22,477 nucleotides of DNA from a virus: positions 1 through 22,477 of the IMG/VR virus record IMGVR_UViG_3300023181_000376. The stretch is one strand, 5' to 3'. A model generated the notes under the pieces. It was not told the DNA's origin, ran no database searches, and worked only from the letters and a program-made list of their open reading frames with translations. Positions within the stretch are counted from its first letter, which is position 1, and each line of letters opens with the position of its first letter. This document shows, one piece after another, positions 1 through 6,734 of the stretch. The position numbers were made by a program, and so were the translations under genes.

Positions 1-1164
1 TTAAAGCTTGAGTGCGTGCTCAAGAATTCCAATCACGTCTGGCCCATCTTCATTAATCCACGTGCCGTAGTGCTTACGGATCATGTTTCCGTTGGTGTGC
101 CCCATCTGCTCGGCGATCCAGTCAATCGAAGCGACTCCACTGCTGAGCAACTGGCTCGCGTACGTATGCCGGCATTGGCCAGGTCCACGGTAGCGCACAC
201 CGGCATGCGCCAAATGGGTTTTAAAAAATCGGTCCCGGATGGTGAAATCACTGACATGTGGCTCCCCGCTCGATGTGTTCAAGAACACGAAATGCAGTTT
301 GTGTTGGCGCACAGTCCGATTATCCCGCTCAACGATGTCCACCGTATAAGGCTTACCACCCTTCGTCAGCGCCCTGAGCTTCTGTAAAGCGTCGAGCGCC
401 GGAGCCAGTAGGCGTACCCTTCTGTGCGACCGTCGGGTCTTGGTTACCCGGTATGCTCCACGGACCTTCGACCGGCGGAACGTCACCATACCCCCCTCAA
501 GGTCGATATCCTCCCAAGCCAAAGCAATGGTTTCAGAAACCCGCGAACCTGACCAAATCATGAACTGCACCATCAGCAGCTCATAGAGCCGACCGGTCGG
601 CGTTGCCAGGATTTGAGCAATCTCAGCACGGGTGAACGGGTCTGGTAGCGCCGGATCGGGAAGACGGACGTGTAAGCCTTCCGTTGGATCATGGGCCAGC
701 TTCTTTCGCGTTCGGTACAGTTTGAATACCTGGCGAACGTTACTGATAATGTCACGGATGGTTTTGTTATTGAGCCTGGCAGACAGCGTGGTCTGAATCC
801 ATTCCTGCAGATCCAGGTGATCAATCCGATCGATTTGCTCCCCTCCCCACCTCGGCCTGACATGTACCTCGGCCTTGTTCGCATATCCCCGAAAGGTCGT
901 TGCCGCGACGTTGTTCTTTTGGATATTCAGCCAAAGGTCCAGGTAGTGCCCGAAAGTGCTGTGGACCAGCTTGGGTGAATTGGGAAAGTGACGGGAATAG
1001 TCAAAAGTGCCCGCCTGTATTTCGTGGTCGATAATGTCGACCAGCCTTTGGGCGTGAGCCACGTTGGCTGGTGTGTTGCCGCCAGGTATCGATTCCCGAC
1101 ACTTGGCTCCCTCATAGTTGAAGTAAATCCGAACCGAATTACCCCGAGCCTCGACGCCGCTCAT
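1..1164 (-). CDS. int: Tyrosine recombinase (phage integrase)
   Basis: A 387-residue site-specific recombinase that would integrate and excise the phage genome. Visible parts are an N-terminal arm-type DNA-binding region (about residues 1-60), a SAM-like core-binding domain (about 65-155) and a C-terminal catalytic domain (about 175-387). Catalytic candidates are R208 in WSGSRVSE, K242, R332 in QCRHTYAS, H356 in MGHTN and the nucleophile Y366 in RKHYG. The usual box II H-x-x-R has Gly329 in place of the first His, a substitution position that also varies in related integrases. The ATG at 1164 is preceded by an AAGGA ribosome site. A rho-independent terminator upstream separates it from the early operon, so it probably has its own promoter in 1165-1212. 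The stop codon is the first base triplet of the window, so att is not seen. Confidence 0.96.
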   Translation of the reverse strand: MSGVEARGNSVRIYFNYEGAKCRESIPGGNTPANVAHAQRLVDIIDHEIQAGTFDYSRHFPNSPKLVHSTFGHYLDLWLNIQKNNVAATTFRGYANKAEVHVRPRWGGEQIDRIDHLDLQEWIQTTLSARLNNKTIRDIISNVRQVFKLYRTRKKLAHDPTEGLHVRLPDPALPDPFTRAEIAQILATPTGRLYELLMVQFMIWSGSRVSETIALAWEDIDLEGGMVTFRRSKVRGAYRVTKTRRSHRRVRLLAPALDALQKLRALTKGGKPYTVDIVERDNRTVRQHKLHFVFLNTSSGEPHVSDFTIRDRFFKTHLAHAGVRYRGPGQCRHTYASQLLSSGVASIDWIAEQMGHTNGNMIRKHYGTWINEDGPDVIGILEHALKL

Positions 1165-1188
1165 GTGAATCTGTCCTTACGCTGCAAA

Positions 1189-1204
1189 ACTGTATCGCGA
1201 CAGT
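1189..1204. promoter_or_regulatory. Inverted repeat in the integrase leader
   Basis: ACTGT and ACAGT arms are separated by six bases, lying 25 bases upstream of the integrase ATG and between the terminator and the gene. The position suits an operator for int, but the arms are only 5 bp, so chance is possible. No convincing -35/-10 pair was identified here. Confidence 0.3.
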
Positions 1205-1212
1205 GTGACGTT

Positions 1213-1241
1213 CAAAAAAAGAAAGGCCCGTTTCCGGGCCT
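1213..1241 (-). terminator. Rho-independent terminator of the early operon
   Basis: A perfect 7-bp GC-rich stem (AGGCCCG with CGGGCCT, loop of four) is followed on the minus strand by CTTTC and a run of seven T. It sits between the last small early gene (stop at 1276) and integrase (start at 1164), so it should stop early transcription before int. Confidence 0.85.
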
Positions 1242-1275
1242 AGTAATTGGTAACGCGAGTTCTAGTGGACTTGCG

Positions 1276-1431
1276 TTACTGCTTCTGACGTTGGGATCGC
1301 AGATGGGCGTTCATTTCCTGACGGCGCTTGCTGCATTTGCTGTGATTGCCTTGGGCTCTCCATTTACTGCACTGGTCGCACACGCTGGTGTAGTCAATGT
1401 TCCAAGGGAAGCGTCTTCCATTCTCAGCCAT
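1276..1431 (-). CDS. Small Cys/His protein, putative zinc-binding
   Basis: A 51-residue basic protein of unknown function. It has a C18-x2-C21-x8-H30-x2-C33 pattern that could bind one zinc ion, followed by a Lys/Arg/Gln-rich tail (residues 34-51), which would suit nucleic acid binding. The ATG at 1431 is chosen because it has an AAGGTGG ribosome site and overlaps the stop of the preceding gene by eight bases (ATGGCTGA), suggesting coupled translation. A longer in-frame version would run to 1500 but would overlap the upstream gene more deeply. It is the last gene before the terminator at 1213-1241. I recall similar short proteins near integrase in Pseudomonas prophages, but no function is known to me. 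Confidence 0.7.
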   Translation of the reverse strand: MAENGRRFPWNIDYTSVCDQCSKWRAQGNHSKCSKRRQEMNAHLRSQRQKQ

Positions 1432-1708
1432 TGGCCACCTTCCCCACCCACGCGCTGGAACTGATTGGTTTGGCCAGCAATTGCGCAACCATCGCGGCAT
1501 CGTTGGCGGTCAGATCGCCAAGCTGGTGCGCCATGGCTGTGAAGGCCTCAAGGCGGATCCGCGCATCGGGAGTTTTCTGGACCTGATATTCGAACAGAGC
1601 GGTGCCAACAATGCGGATTGCCTTAAGCCGGCGCTCCGGTGCCGCCGCTCGATGTTCATCTGTTGTGGTAGCCTTCATGTCGCTGCTGCCGGGGGTCATT
1701 GCGTTCAT
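1424..1708 (-). CDS. Hypothetical protein, early operon
   Basis: A 94-residue protein that I do not recognise. It is mostly helical in appearance, with an Ala-rich C-terminal half, no membrane segment and no cysteine cluster. The ATG at 1708 has an AGGAG ribosome site at a suitable distance; an alternative in-frame ATG lies at 1699. It overlaps the following 51-residue gene by eight bases and follows a 67-base gap containing a strong stem-loop (1731-1761). Its place in the minus-strand early operon is the only functional hint. Coding is supported by the ribosome site and the tight overlap, not by a known family. Confidence 0.65.
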   Translation of the reverse strand: MNAMTPGSSDMKATTTDEHRAAAPERRLKAIRIVGTALFEYQVQKTPDARIRLEAFTAMAHQLGDLTANDAAMVAQLLAKPISSSAWVGKVANG

Positions 1709-1730
1709 GGTACTGCTCCTGGTTGTGGTT

Positions 1731-1783
1731 GGTGTCGGGGAGGTACGAACTCCTCGACGCCCTTTCTTTCCGGCCCTAGCCGG
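1731..1783. other. Tandem stem-loops between two early genes
   Basis: Two hairpins lie between the 104-residue and 94-residue early genes. The larger pairs 1731-1742 with 1750-1761 (12 bp with two G-T wobbles, seven-base loop). The smaller pairs CCGGC 1770-1774 with GCCGG 1779-1783 and holds the stop codon of the upstream gene in its loop and arm. Neither has a T tract on the minus strand. They could act as processing or attenuation structures in the early transcript. Confidence 0.45.
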
Positions 1784-2090
1784 CGTTCGTTTCGGTCGAA
1801 GGTTTTCGCACCAGGTGAATCACCAGGTCCTCCAGATCGATGTTTTCGCTGTTTTCAGAACGCCACTCTAAAACCGCTCGAATGTGTTCCTGGCTACAAC
1901 TCATAACCAAAATCTCCCTCTCTCCTCGTGACGCTCGCACGTCCAAAATTCCCAGCAGACCTTCAACGGCATAAGCATCTGCGTGGACTATTGGCATCCC
2001 ATCGCTGGTCTCTTTGAGGCAAGCGATCAGAAAGGGAATAAAGTCTGAGGCGTCATCGGTACGGGATTCGGTAATCACTTCAACTTGCAT
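1776..2090 (-). CDS. Hypothetical protein, early operon
   Basis: A 104-residue acidic protein that I do not recognise. Its sequence alternates hydrophobic and charged segments, consistent with a small soluble alpha/beta protein, with no membrane segment or metal motif. The ATG at 2090 is preceded by a very good AAAGGAG ribosome site. It starts 12 bases after the stop of the helicase part of the primase gene and ends in a small hairpin, so it belongs to the early operon. Function unknown. Confidence 0.72.
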   Translation of the reverse strand: MQVEVITESRTDDASDFIPFLIACLKETSDGMPIVHADAYAVEGLLGILDVRASRGEREILVMSCSQEHIRAVLEWRSENSENIDLEDLVIHLVRKPSTETNAG

Positions 2091-2102
2091 CTGATCACTC
2101 CT

Positions 2103-3221
2103 TTAGGCCCTGAACTGCCAGCAGCTCACCGACTCGGCAGGTGGGTTTACCAAGTTGTGCTTGCGTTGGATGCTGTTGATGGCGCTGGACGTAGTTCGGT
2201 TGATATCAATCAACTTGTGCGAACGACAGTCGCGTAGCAGGTGACGCAGCGTGTTGAGGTCAGCCAGCTTCTGACGGTGCTCTGCGGCTGCTTTTGCGAA
2301 ATGATTGAGGTTGATAGCGATAACGTCAGATTTCTTGCTGTGGTTGACCACAGGATCCGTACTGAGCGACTCCAGGTAGTCATAGACCTGCCAGAACTCC
2401 ACGACCTCTGGCGGATCCATGACGATCGCAGACTGACGCTCATGCGCCATGGCAATAATTTCGAGGCGCGTGCTCTCGACCATCTCCGCAGTGATCGGCA
2501 GAACAAGGCTCAGGCAGTCCACCAGGGCAAGCATCATGCTATGGTTTTTGATGATTCGAGCCGATCCGAGCGTGCGCATGGAGCGCAAGTGCGCGCGGTG
2601 TTTCGGGTAGGCCTCGGAGAAACGAGTCATCACCTTTGGTTCCTGGCTGATTGCCTGAACCAAAAAGTTGCTAACTTCGTTCATTTCCATTTGATTCAGT
2701 GCATCCGCCGCAGCGCTGCTTTGGGGAGTGATCTTCGGCTTACGGAAATGCAGCTTCACGATCCTGCTGATGATGGCTTCATGGCCAGTCACGGGGGCGT
2801 TCTGGCTGATTACGATCGTCCCCCGAAACTCAGGCTCGTAGGTTTCGTTGGTGTTGTTCTTAACGCCACGTGTGCCAAGCAGGCCACCGCCGAAAAAATC
2901 CTTGAGTTCATCCCAGTCAAAAGACTTGGAGTTGGATGCATCGCTGCTGCGATCGCCCTCGATCAACACCACAGGCATGCCGGCGACCTGCCCCATCGAA
3001 CGGCTTCGCCCTGCGGGGGTACCTTTGGTTGGGTCGAACCCCTCGTACTTACGACCGAACAATTTCCACAGAAACATGATCAGCGTGGTCTTGCCGGCAT
3101 CAGGCTCGCCCGTTGCTTCCAGGAACGGAAAGCTCTCGTACTGATCGCGGATCTGCTCGGCAAACAACGATCCGAACCAAAACGTCAGAGCGACCAAACC
3201 CTTTCGCCAAAGCACAGCCAC
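2103..3221 (-). CDS. Helicase half of a frame-split phage primase-helicase
   Basis: The 372-codon frame carries an ATPase of the phage DNA primase/helicase type. It shows a Walker A motif (GEPDAGKTT, residues 38-46), a Walker B-like strand (VVLIEGD, 84-90) and a sensor-like strand TIVISQNA near residue 140. In P2-like Pseudomonas prophages I expect this to be the C-terminal half of one polypeptide of about 900 residues with an N-terminal Toprim primase; here the two frames total 912 residues. The listed GTG at 3221 is only the first possible start in the open frame and has no ribosome site, so independent translation looks weak. The frame is -1 relative to the Toprim frame. A single missing base in the GGG run at 3199-3201 (plus-strand CCC) would restore one reading frame, with the junction reading GER-GLVALTFW. 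It may be a real mutation, a sequence error or, less likely, recoding. Confidence 0.8.
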   Translation of the reverse strand: MAVLWRKGLVALTFWFGSLFAEQIRDQYESFPFLEATGEPDAGKTTLIMFLWKLFGRKYEGFDPTKGTPAGRSRSMGQVAGMPVVLIEGDRSSDASNSKSFDWDELKDFFGGGLLGTRGVKNNTNETYEPEFRGTIVISQNAPVTGHEAIISRIVKLHFRKPKITPQSSAAADALNQMEMNEVSNFLVQAISQEPKVMTRFSEAYPKHRAHLRSMRTLGSARIIKNHSMMLALVDCLSLVLPITAEMVESTRLEIIAMAHERQSAIVMDPPEVVEFWQVYDYLESLSTDPVVNHSKKSDVIAINLNHFAKAAAEHRQKLADLNTLRHLLRDCRSHKLIDINRTTSSAINSIQRKHNLVNPPAESVSCWQFRA

Positions 3222-4807
3222 AGGTTCGCCAACCAGTCGTCGCGGTACCCATCTTTGTTAGCTTTGGGGCTGATTTTTACGTTCTTGACCAGGCATTTCA
3301 CCCGGCGTTTGCCGAATTCAAAAAAGTCCTCTTTGTTGGCCTTGTAGATCACTCCGTTGTGGCTGGCAATGTCGTTGAAAATGTATGCGCCGTGGTCCTT
3401 GCTGTAGCCGATAAAGTCGACGGTTTCCACGGTCTTGATACCCTCGATCTGCTTCATTGAGATCTGATCGAGATGTTTCTGAGCCCCAAGCCAGATGGCA
3501 CTGGAGTAAAGCAACCGGGCCTTGAACTCGCTGCTGGACGAGAATTGTTTGAGCGTGAACGTGATTTTCTCGCTCGGCGCGTCACCTGGTGGATTGATAC
3601 GCACGTAGTACCAGGCCTCACCGGTTGATTCGCTGACTTGCTTGTACAGCGTCTCGAAGCTGCAGTTGGCCAGCAGCTTCAATGAGCACACGCTGTTCAG
3701 GGCTTTCTGCCGGGCGGACTTATCATCGAGCAGCTGGTCGTCGTGGTCCTCGCTGTTCAGCAACTGGCGTTGCTCTTCGTCAAGCTTGTGAAGGTCGAAC
3801 TTGGCCCAGTACAAGCGGTTGGCAAAGTCGAAGCTGAATTCAGAACCTTCTTCTTCCCAGGTGTAGATGAGCATCGCCTTTTCACGGGCTGATTTAGCCA
3901 GGAGCAAATCGCCCTGGTGACGCGCAGCCTCCAGATCACGCTGACGGCGGTGGACGCGCTTTGCCTCGTCGTCCTCGAACTGCCAGCGATGCTGATGCAG
4001 GTCGTTCCAGTCAACCTTGCGGCCAGCCTGCGGGATTAACGCTGCCTTGCAGGTGAACCCCATTTCAGTCGCCAAGTTCGCCCAACGTGCGGCGTAGGCG
4101 CAGGCCTCTGGCTCATTGTCAGGAGCCCATACCAACGTCGGAAGCGAGCCGCCGCGCAACTCAACCAATTTTTTCAGTGACTGTTCAGGGAAAGCGTTCG
4201 ACGACATAGCAGCCACTGCAGCGATACCGTTATGGAATAGCGCTATCGCGTCAAAGATGCCTTCGGTGATCCACAGCTCCTTCACCGTCAGTAAATCCAC
4301 GCTGGGCGGGCACCACCAGACACCCTTATAGCTTTCACCGGGCTTGAACCGAGCTTTCTTCTTGCCAAAGCGTTGAGGCTTATCGATCAGGCGTTCCCAG
4401 TAGCCCCCTTTCTCCAACGGGAAGCGGACGGTGGCGCTACCGGCATGAACATCTGCATCGTAGTAACTTTCCTGGGTGTACCAACCCGCAATTAGGTCGT
4501 GGCGAAACCCACGCCCAAACTCCAGATACGCACGGGCTGTCGCTGTCGGTTCATTGTTTGTGGCAGGCGCACGCTTGCTCCAGTCGTCGAAAAGATCGCT
4601 GTAGAGCTCCTTGACCGGCATCGTATGTCTGCACTTTTCGGGACGGCCGCAAACTACGGTCCATGGCTCGGAAAAGCGCGTATACAAGGTTTTTTGGTTG
4701 CAGTTCGGGCAGGTACCGCCTCGCATATAGTCGGTACCGGCGCGATGTTTCAGACCGTAGTCGTGCTCGAGGCGTTTAAGTACATCGTGGCGTAGATCGT
4801 CTCTCAT
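3185..4807 (-). CDS. Toprim primase half of a frame-split primase-helicase
   Basis: A 540-residue protein that would prime or help initiate phage DNA replication. The N-terminus has a zinc ribbon (C33-x2-C36 with C53-x5-C59), followed by a Toprim domain around residues 176-272, with the catalytic Glu182 in ITEGIFDAI, an Asp230 in WAPDNEPEA, and the DWNDL signature at 266-270. The last few residues (RVWSL) read past the point where the downstream helicase frame takes over, so the protein looks truncated before its ATPase half. The ATG at 4807 overlaps the stop of the upstream gene as ATGA, indicating coupling. The overlap with the helicase frame is 37 bases (3185-3221). No canonical slippery heptamer is present in the zero frame there. 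Confidence 0.88.
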   Translation of the reverse strand: MRDDLRHDVLKRLEHDYGLKHRAGTDYMRGGTCPNCNQKTLYTRFSEPWTVVCGRPEKCRHTMPVKELYSDLFDDWSKRAPATNNEPTATARAYLEFGRGFRHDLIAGWYTQESYYDADVHAGSATVRFPLEKGGYWERLIDKPQRFGKKKARFKPGESYKGVWWCPPSVDLLTVKELWITEGIFDAIALFHNGIAAVAAMSSNAFPEQSLKKLVELRGGSLPTLVWAPDNEPEACAYAARWANLATEMGFTCKAALIPQAGRKVDWNDLHQHRWQFEDDEAKRVHRRQRDLEAARHQGDLLLAKSAREKAMLIYTWEEEGSEFSFDFANRLYWAKFDLHKLDEEQRQLLNSEDHDDQLLDDKSARQKALNSVCSLKLLANCSFETLYKQVSESTGEAWYYVRINPPGDAPSEKITFTLKQFSSSSEFKARLLYSSAIWLGAQKHLDQISMKQIEGIKTVETVDFIGYSKDHGAYIFNDIASHNGVIYKANKEDFFEFGKRRVKCLVKNVKISPKANKDGYRDDWLANLWLCFGERVWSL

Positions 4808-5043
4808 GATTGCTTCACTGCGTTGAGGCTTTGGGACAGGGCTGCCATTAGGCGTTTTTGCGCGGCCATTACCGGTACATGGGCGAGAATTGCGCCGTGG
4901 CGCAGACCGTCCGCAACGAAGCGGAATTGGTCGGCATACCAGTATTCGTTGAGGCTCAAGCGGTACTGTTCACGCACGGCTGCCAGCAACGCTTCGGCCT
5001 CTGCCGGCGGCAGTTGGGTGGTGATAATTACGGCGTTTCCCAT
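4804..5043 (-). CDS. Hypothetical protein, early operon
   Basis: A 79-residue protein that I do not recognise. It begins MGNAVII and looks largely helical, with an Ala/Leu-rich body. I chose the ATG at 5043 because a GAGG ribosome site precedes it; a longer frame to 5100 adds a low-quality Pro/Trp-rich leader. It overlaps the Toprim gene by four bases (ATGA), so the two are translationally coupled and it may serve replication. There is a 72-base gap to the upstream gene with no obvious feature. Confidence 0.68.
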   Translation of the reverse strand: MGNAVIITTQLPPAEAEALLAAVREQYRLSLNEYWYADQFRFVADGLRHGAILAHVPVMAAQKRLMAALSQSLNAVKQS

Positions 5044-5115
5044 CGTGAAACCTCGAATTCGGGCGCAGCTCACCCAAACCCACGGGTGTGGGGCAGGCAA
5101 TGTGTAGGGTTGGTG

Positions 5116-5481
5116 TTACGAGTTGGCTAAGCGGTAACGCCCGTTGTCCGGTGCGTTGATGATGCGTTCGTAGATCAAGCTGACCGGGATTGCCCAGGCA
5201 TTACCAGTGGTTGGGTCGACGATGACCGAATGGGTCGTCGAACTATTGAGGACATCGAGGCGTTGGCGATCGCAGATTGCGTGCATGTCGCTGTAGGCCA
5301 GGTGCACCATCTTTTCTGCCATCTGCGTTAGCACGTCGTAGTCGGCCACCAAGTGTCGAACCGTTCGGGCGATCAACTGCTGGTCATTGCCAAGGTGTTC
5401 GCAGTGGTGACGCTCCAGAAACGTTAAAGCAGCGGCTTTCAACACGTCCTGATATTCCTGTACTGCAGGCGGGATATTCAT
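5116..5481 (-). CDS. Hypothetical protein, early operon
   Basis: A 121-residue soluble protein that I do not recognise. It has a helical N-terminal two thirds (residues 1-75) with several His residues and a C-terminal segment with a TTGNAWAIP stretch suggesting a small beta element. The ATG at 5481 overlaps the stop of the upstream YmfL-like gene by four bases, which supports the start despite a weak ribosome site. The position between the early regulator and the replication genes is the only clue to its role. Confidence 0.72.
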   Translation of the reverse strand: MNIPPAVQEYQDVLKAAALTFLERHHCEHLGNDQQLIARTVRHLVADYDVLTQMAEKMVHLAYSDMHAICDRQRLDVLNSSTTHSVIVDPTTGNAWAIPVSLIYERIINAPDNGRYRLANS

Positions 5482-5957
5482 TGGGCTGGCCCTGATTTAG
5501 CGCGGTAGAGATCAATGGCTGCGAGCACTTCGGCGTGGCGTGCGGCCATATGCAGGTTGTGTGCATTTAGGATGTGTTCTGCTTCCGCTTCGTTGATGCA
5601 GCCATCGGCCAGCGCCTTTGCAATTTCCTGATCGACGCAACCACGCTTTGCCGCGACCTGGACAGAGAGCGTGTACATCTCCACGGTGTCATTCGTTTCG
5701 GGATCCGGTACCGCAACGAACAGGCCGCCATACATCGACGCCACGTAATTGGGGAAATGCTGTGTGCCTGCTTCCTGCTCGAGCTGATACAACTGGATGT
5801 CGGTCAGCGGGCGGCTGTTGTTATTTTCGTACGCATGGTTATCGAACTTCTTCAACGCCAAACCGATGCGGGCTGCAGCGCATTCACGGCCGCCGGGGTA
5901 GCTGCAAATTATTGCGCTGACGACTTCGCGACGGGTCTTAAGAACTGGGCTTTTCAT
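5478..5957 (-). CDS. YmfL/CII-like phage regulatory protein
   Basis: A 159-residue protein resembling the YmfL family of putative phage regulators (related in position to CII). The recognisable core is TRREVVSAIICSYPGGREC, a helical region ending in LKKFDNHAYENN (around residue 45), then PLTDIQLYQLEQEAGT and a YVASMYGG segment (about 75-80), which together read as a winged or helix-turn-helix-like domain. The ATG at 5957 follows an AGGGAA ribosome site. An alternative start at 5987 (MARTS) would make a TAATG junction with the upstream gene but lacks a ribosome site. As the second gene of the early operon it is expected to influence early transcription or the lysis-lysogeny choice; this is inferred from family and location. 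Confidence 0.78.
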   Translation of the reverse strand: MKSPVLKTRREVVSAIICSYPGGRECAAARIGLALKKFDNHAYENNNSRPLTDIQLYQLEQEAGTQHFPNYVASMYGGLFVAVPDPETNDTVEMYTLSVQVAAKRGCVDQEIAKALADGCINEAEAEHILNAHNLHMAARHAEVLAAIDLYRAKSGPAQ

Positions 5958-5986
5958 GTTCTGCTTTTCCCTGCTAGTGCGTGCCA

Positions 5987-6199
5987 TTACTGTGCAATCA
6001 CGCCGTCTTTGATTCCCAACAACACGGCGGCTCGATGTGCCTCCCCGCGTCGACACTGGCTCTGGCCACTCAGCACTGCGTACACGGTGCTGGGATTCAA
6101 TTGGTGTTTCACAGCGAAGTCTTTCGCTGTCTGACCTTTTCGTTCCAAGGCTTCCCGCGCTTCGCGTCGGGCTTGCTCGCTGATGCTTGTGTTGTGCAT
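5987..6199 (-). CDS. BcepMu gp16-like small DNA-binding protein (Cro/Cox-like position)
   Basis: A 70-residue basic protein and the first gene of the minus-strand early operon. Residues 10-66 fit the BcepMu gp16 type family: an ALERKGQTAKDFAVKHQLN helix pair, a STVYAVLSG recognition-helix-like segment and the AAVLLGIKDG ending. Being the first gene opposite the repressor, it occupies the place of Cro or Cox in other temperate phages and may repress the repressor gene or direct excision. The ATG at 6199 gives a protein of family size; the same frame stays open to 6397 but that part is antisense to the repressor. The start codon lies within one of the ATGCAC repeats of the control region, so binding could also block its own start. 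Confidence 0.75.
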   Translation of the reverse strand: MHNTSISEQARREAREALERKGQTAKDFAVKHQLNPSTVYAVLSGQSQCRRGEAHRAAVLLGIKDGVIAQ

Positions 6200-6258
6200 A
6201 GTGCATTTCCGTGCAGTTTCATGTGGTGTGGAATGCACTTTGATGCACCGCGATGCAT
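6194..6258. promoter_or_regulatory. Phased repeat array: early operator region
   Basis: Three direct repeats of ATGCAY lie exactly 10 bp apart (6233-6238, 6243-6248, 6253-6258). In the opposite orientation, GTGCAT at 6201-6206 and GTGCAG at 6211-6216 are also 10 bp apart, and a further GTGCAT covers 6194-6199. The two sets face each other across an unrepeated 16-base centre. The region separates the divergent repressor and early genes, so it most likely holds the operators and overlapping promoters of the switch. Which protein binds is not shown by the sequence. Confidence 0.72.
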
Positions 6259-6267
6259 TTGTAAATG
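6240..6267 (+). promoter_or_regulatory. Candidate repressor promoter
   Basis: A TTGATG -35-like hexamer at 6240-6245 and a TAAATG -10-like hexamer at 6262-6267 are 16 bp apart and would start transcription about 10 bases before the repressor TTG codon. The elements overlap the second and third ATGCAY repeats, which would allow autoregulation. The -10 match is poor, so this is tentative. Confidence 0.33.
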
Positions 6268-6284
6268 ACCTCGGATGAAAAAAT

Positions 6285-6635
6285 TTGCATGACTCTAAAA
6301 TAATCGGTTCTCGTCTTGCCGAGGAACGTAAGCGATGTGGGATGACGCAAGAGCAGCTTGCAGATGCGTTGGGAGTGGTGAAACGTACCCAAGCCAATTA
6401 CGAGGGCGGCTCCAGCGATGCTACGGCGTCCTATCTCAGCAGAGCAGTAACGGAACTTAGTTTCGACGTTCTTTACATCCTTACGGGAGTGCGAACCACA
6501 TTGGCCATCGACTCTCTTAACGATGAAGAAGATGCGTTGGTGAAGAAATATCGCCGCATTCCTGAGGACGACCAGAAGACGATCCGTCGCTTTGTCGATG
6601 CCATTACGGTCATGGAGGCTCGGGGGCCGAATTAG
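6285..6635 (+). CDS. Xre-family phage repressor (C-type)
   Basis: A 116-residue transcription regulator with an N-terminal HTH_3 domain (about residues 6-65: GSRLAEERKRCGMTQEQLA, then GVVKRTQANYEGG as the recognition region), the common phage-repressor segment LSFDVLYILTGVR (about 57-70), and a helical tail (75-113) with YRRIPEDDQKTIRRFVDAI. There is no LexA-type peptidase domain, so it is a short P2-C-like repressor rather than a self-cleaving one. The frame opens just downstream of an in-frame TGA at 6276 and the only start that keeps the complete HTH is TTG at 6285; the next ATG is residue 20, inside the HTH. It is divergent from the early operon and is the likely immunity repressor acting on the ATGCAY array. 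Confidence 0.9.
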   Translation: MHDSKIIGSRLAEERKRCGMTQEQLADALGVVKRTQANYEGGSSDATASYLSRAVTELSFDVLYILTGVRTTLAIDSLNDEEDALVKKYRRIPEDDQKTIRRFVDAITVMEARGPN

Positions 6636-6734
6636 GCCGGGCCAAAATATAAGCACTGCGCATTTCCCCTCTATGCTGAATCCGGTAGCAGCCCGATAAC
6701 GTCGATTCATTCATGCACATATGGAGCAGTTCGC

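Noticed and set aside
1-30. Attachment site at the left end
   Set aside because: The window begins at the integrase stop codon; no flanking host tRNA or repeat can be seen, and the other end is not present for comparison.
1602-1871. Plus-strand frame with a membrane-like stretch (FMVLLLVVVGVG)
   Set aside because: The hydrophobic segment is antisense to a ribosome site and intergenic hairpin of the early operon; no promoter or ribosome site supports it.
3194-3210. Programmed frameshift in the primase-helicase
   Set aside because: The zero-frame codons GGC GAA AGG GTT do not make an X XXY YYZ heptamer, so a lost base or sequence error is simpler.
2241-3347. 368-codon plus-strand frame opposite the helicase
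   Set aside because: Antisense to a helicase frame with Walker motifs; composition is rich in His/Arg/Gln and no motif is present.
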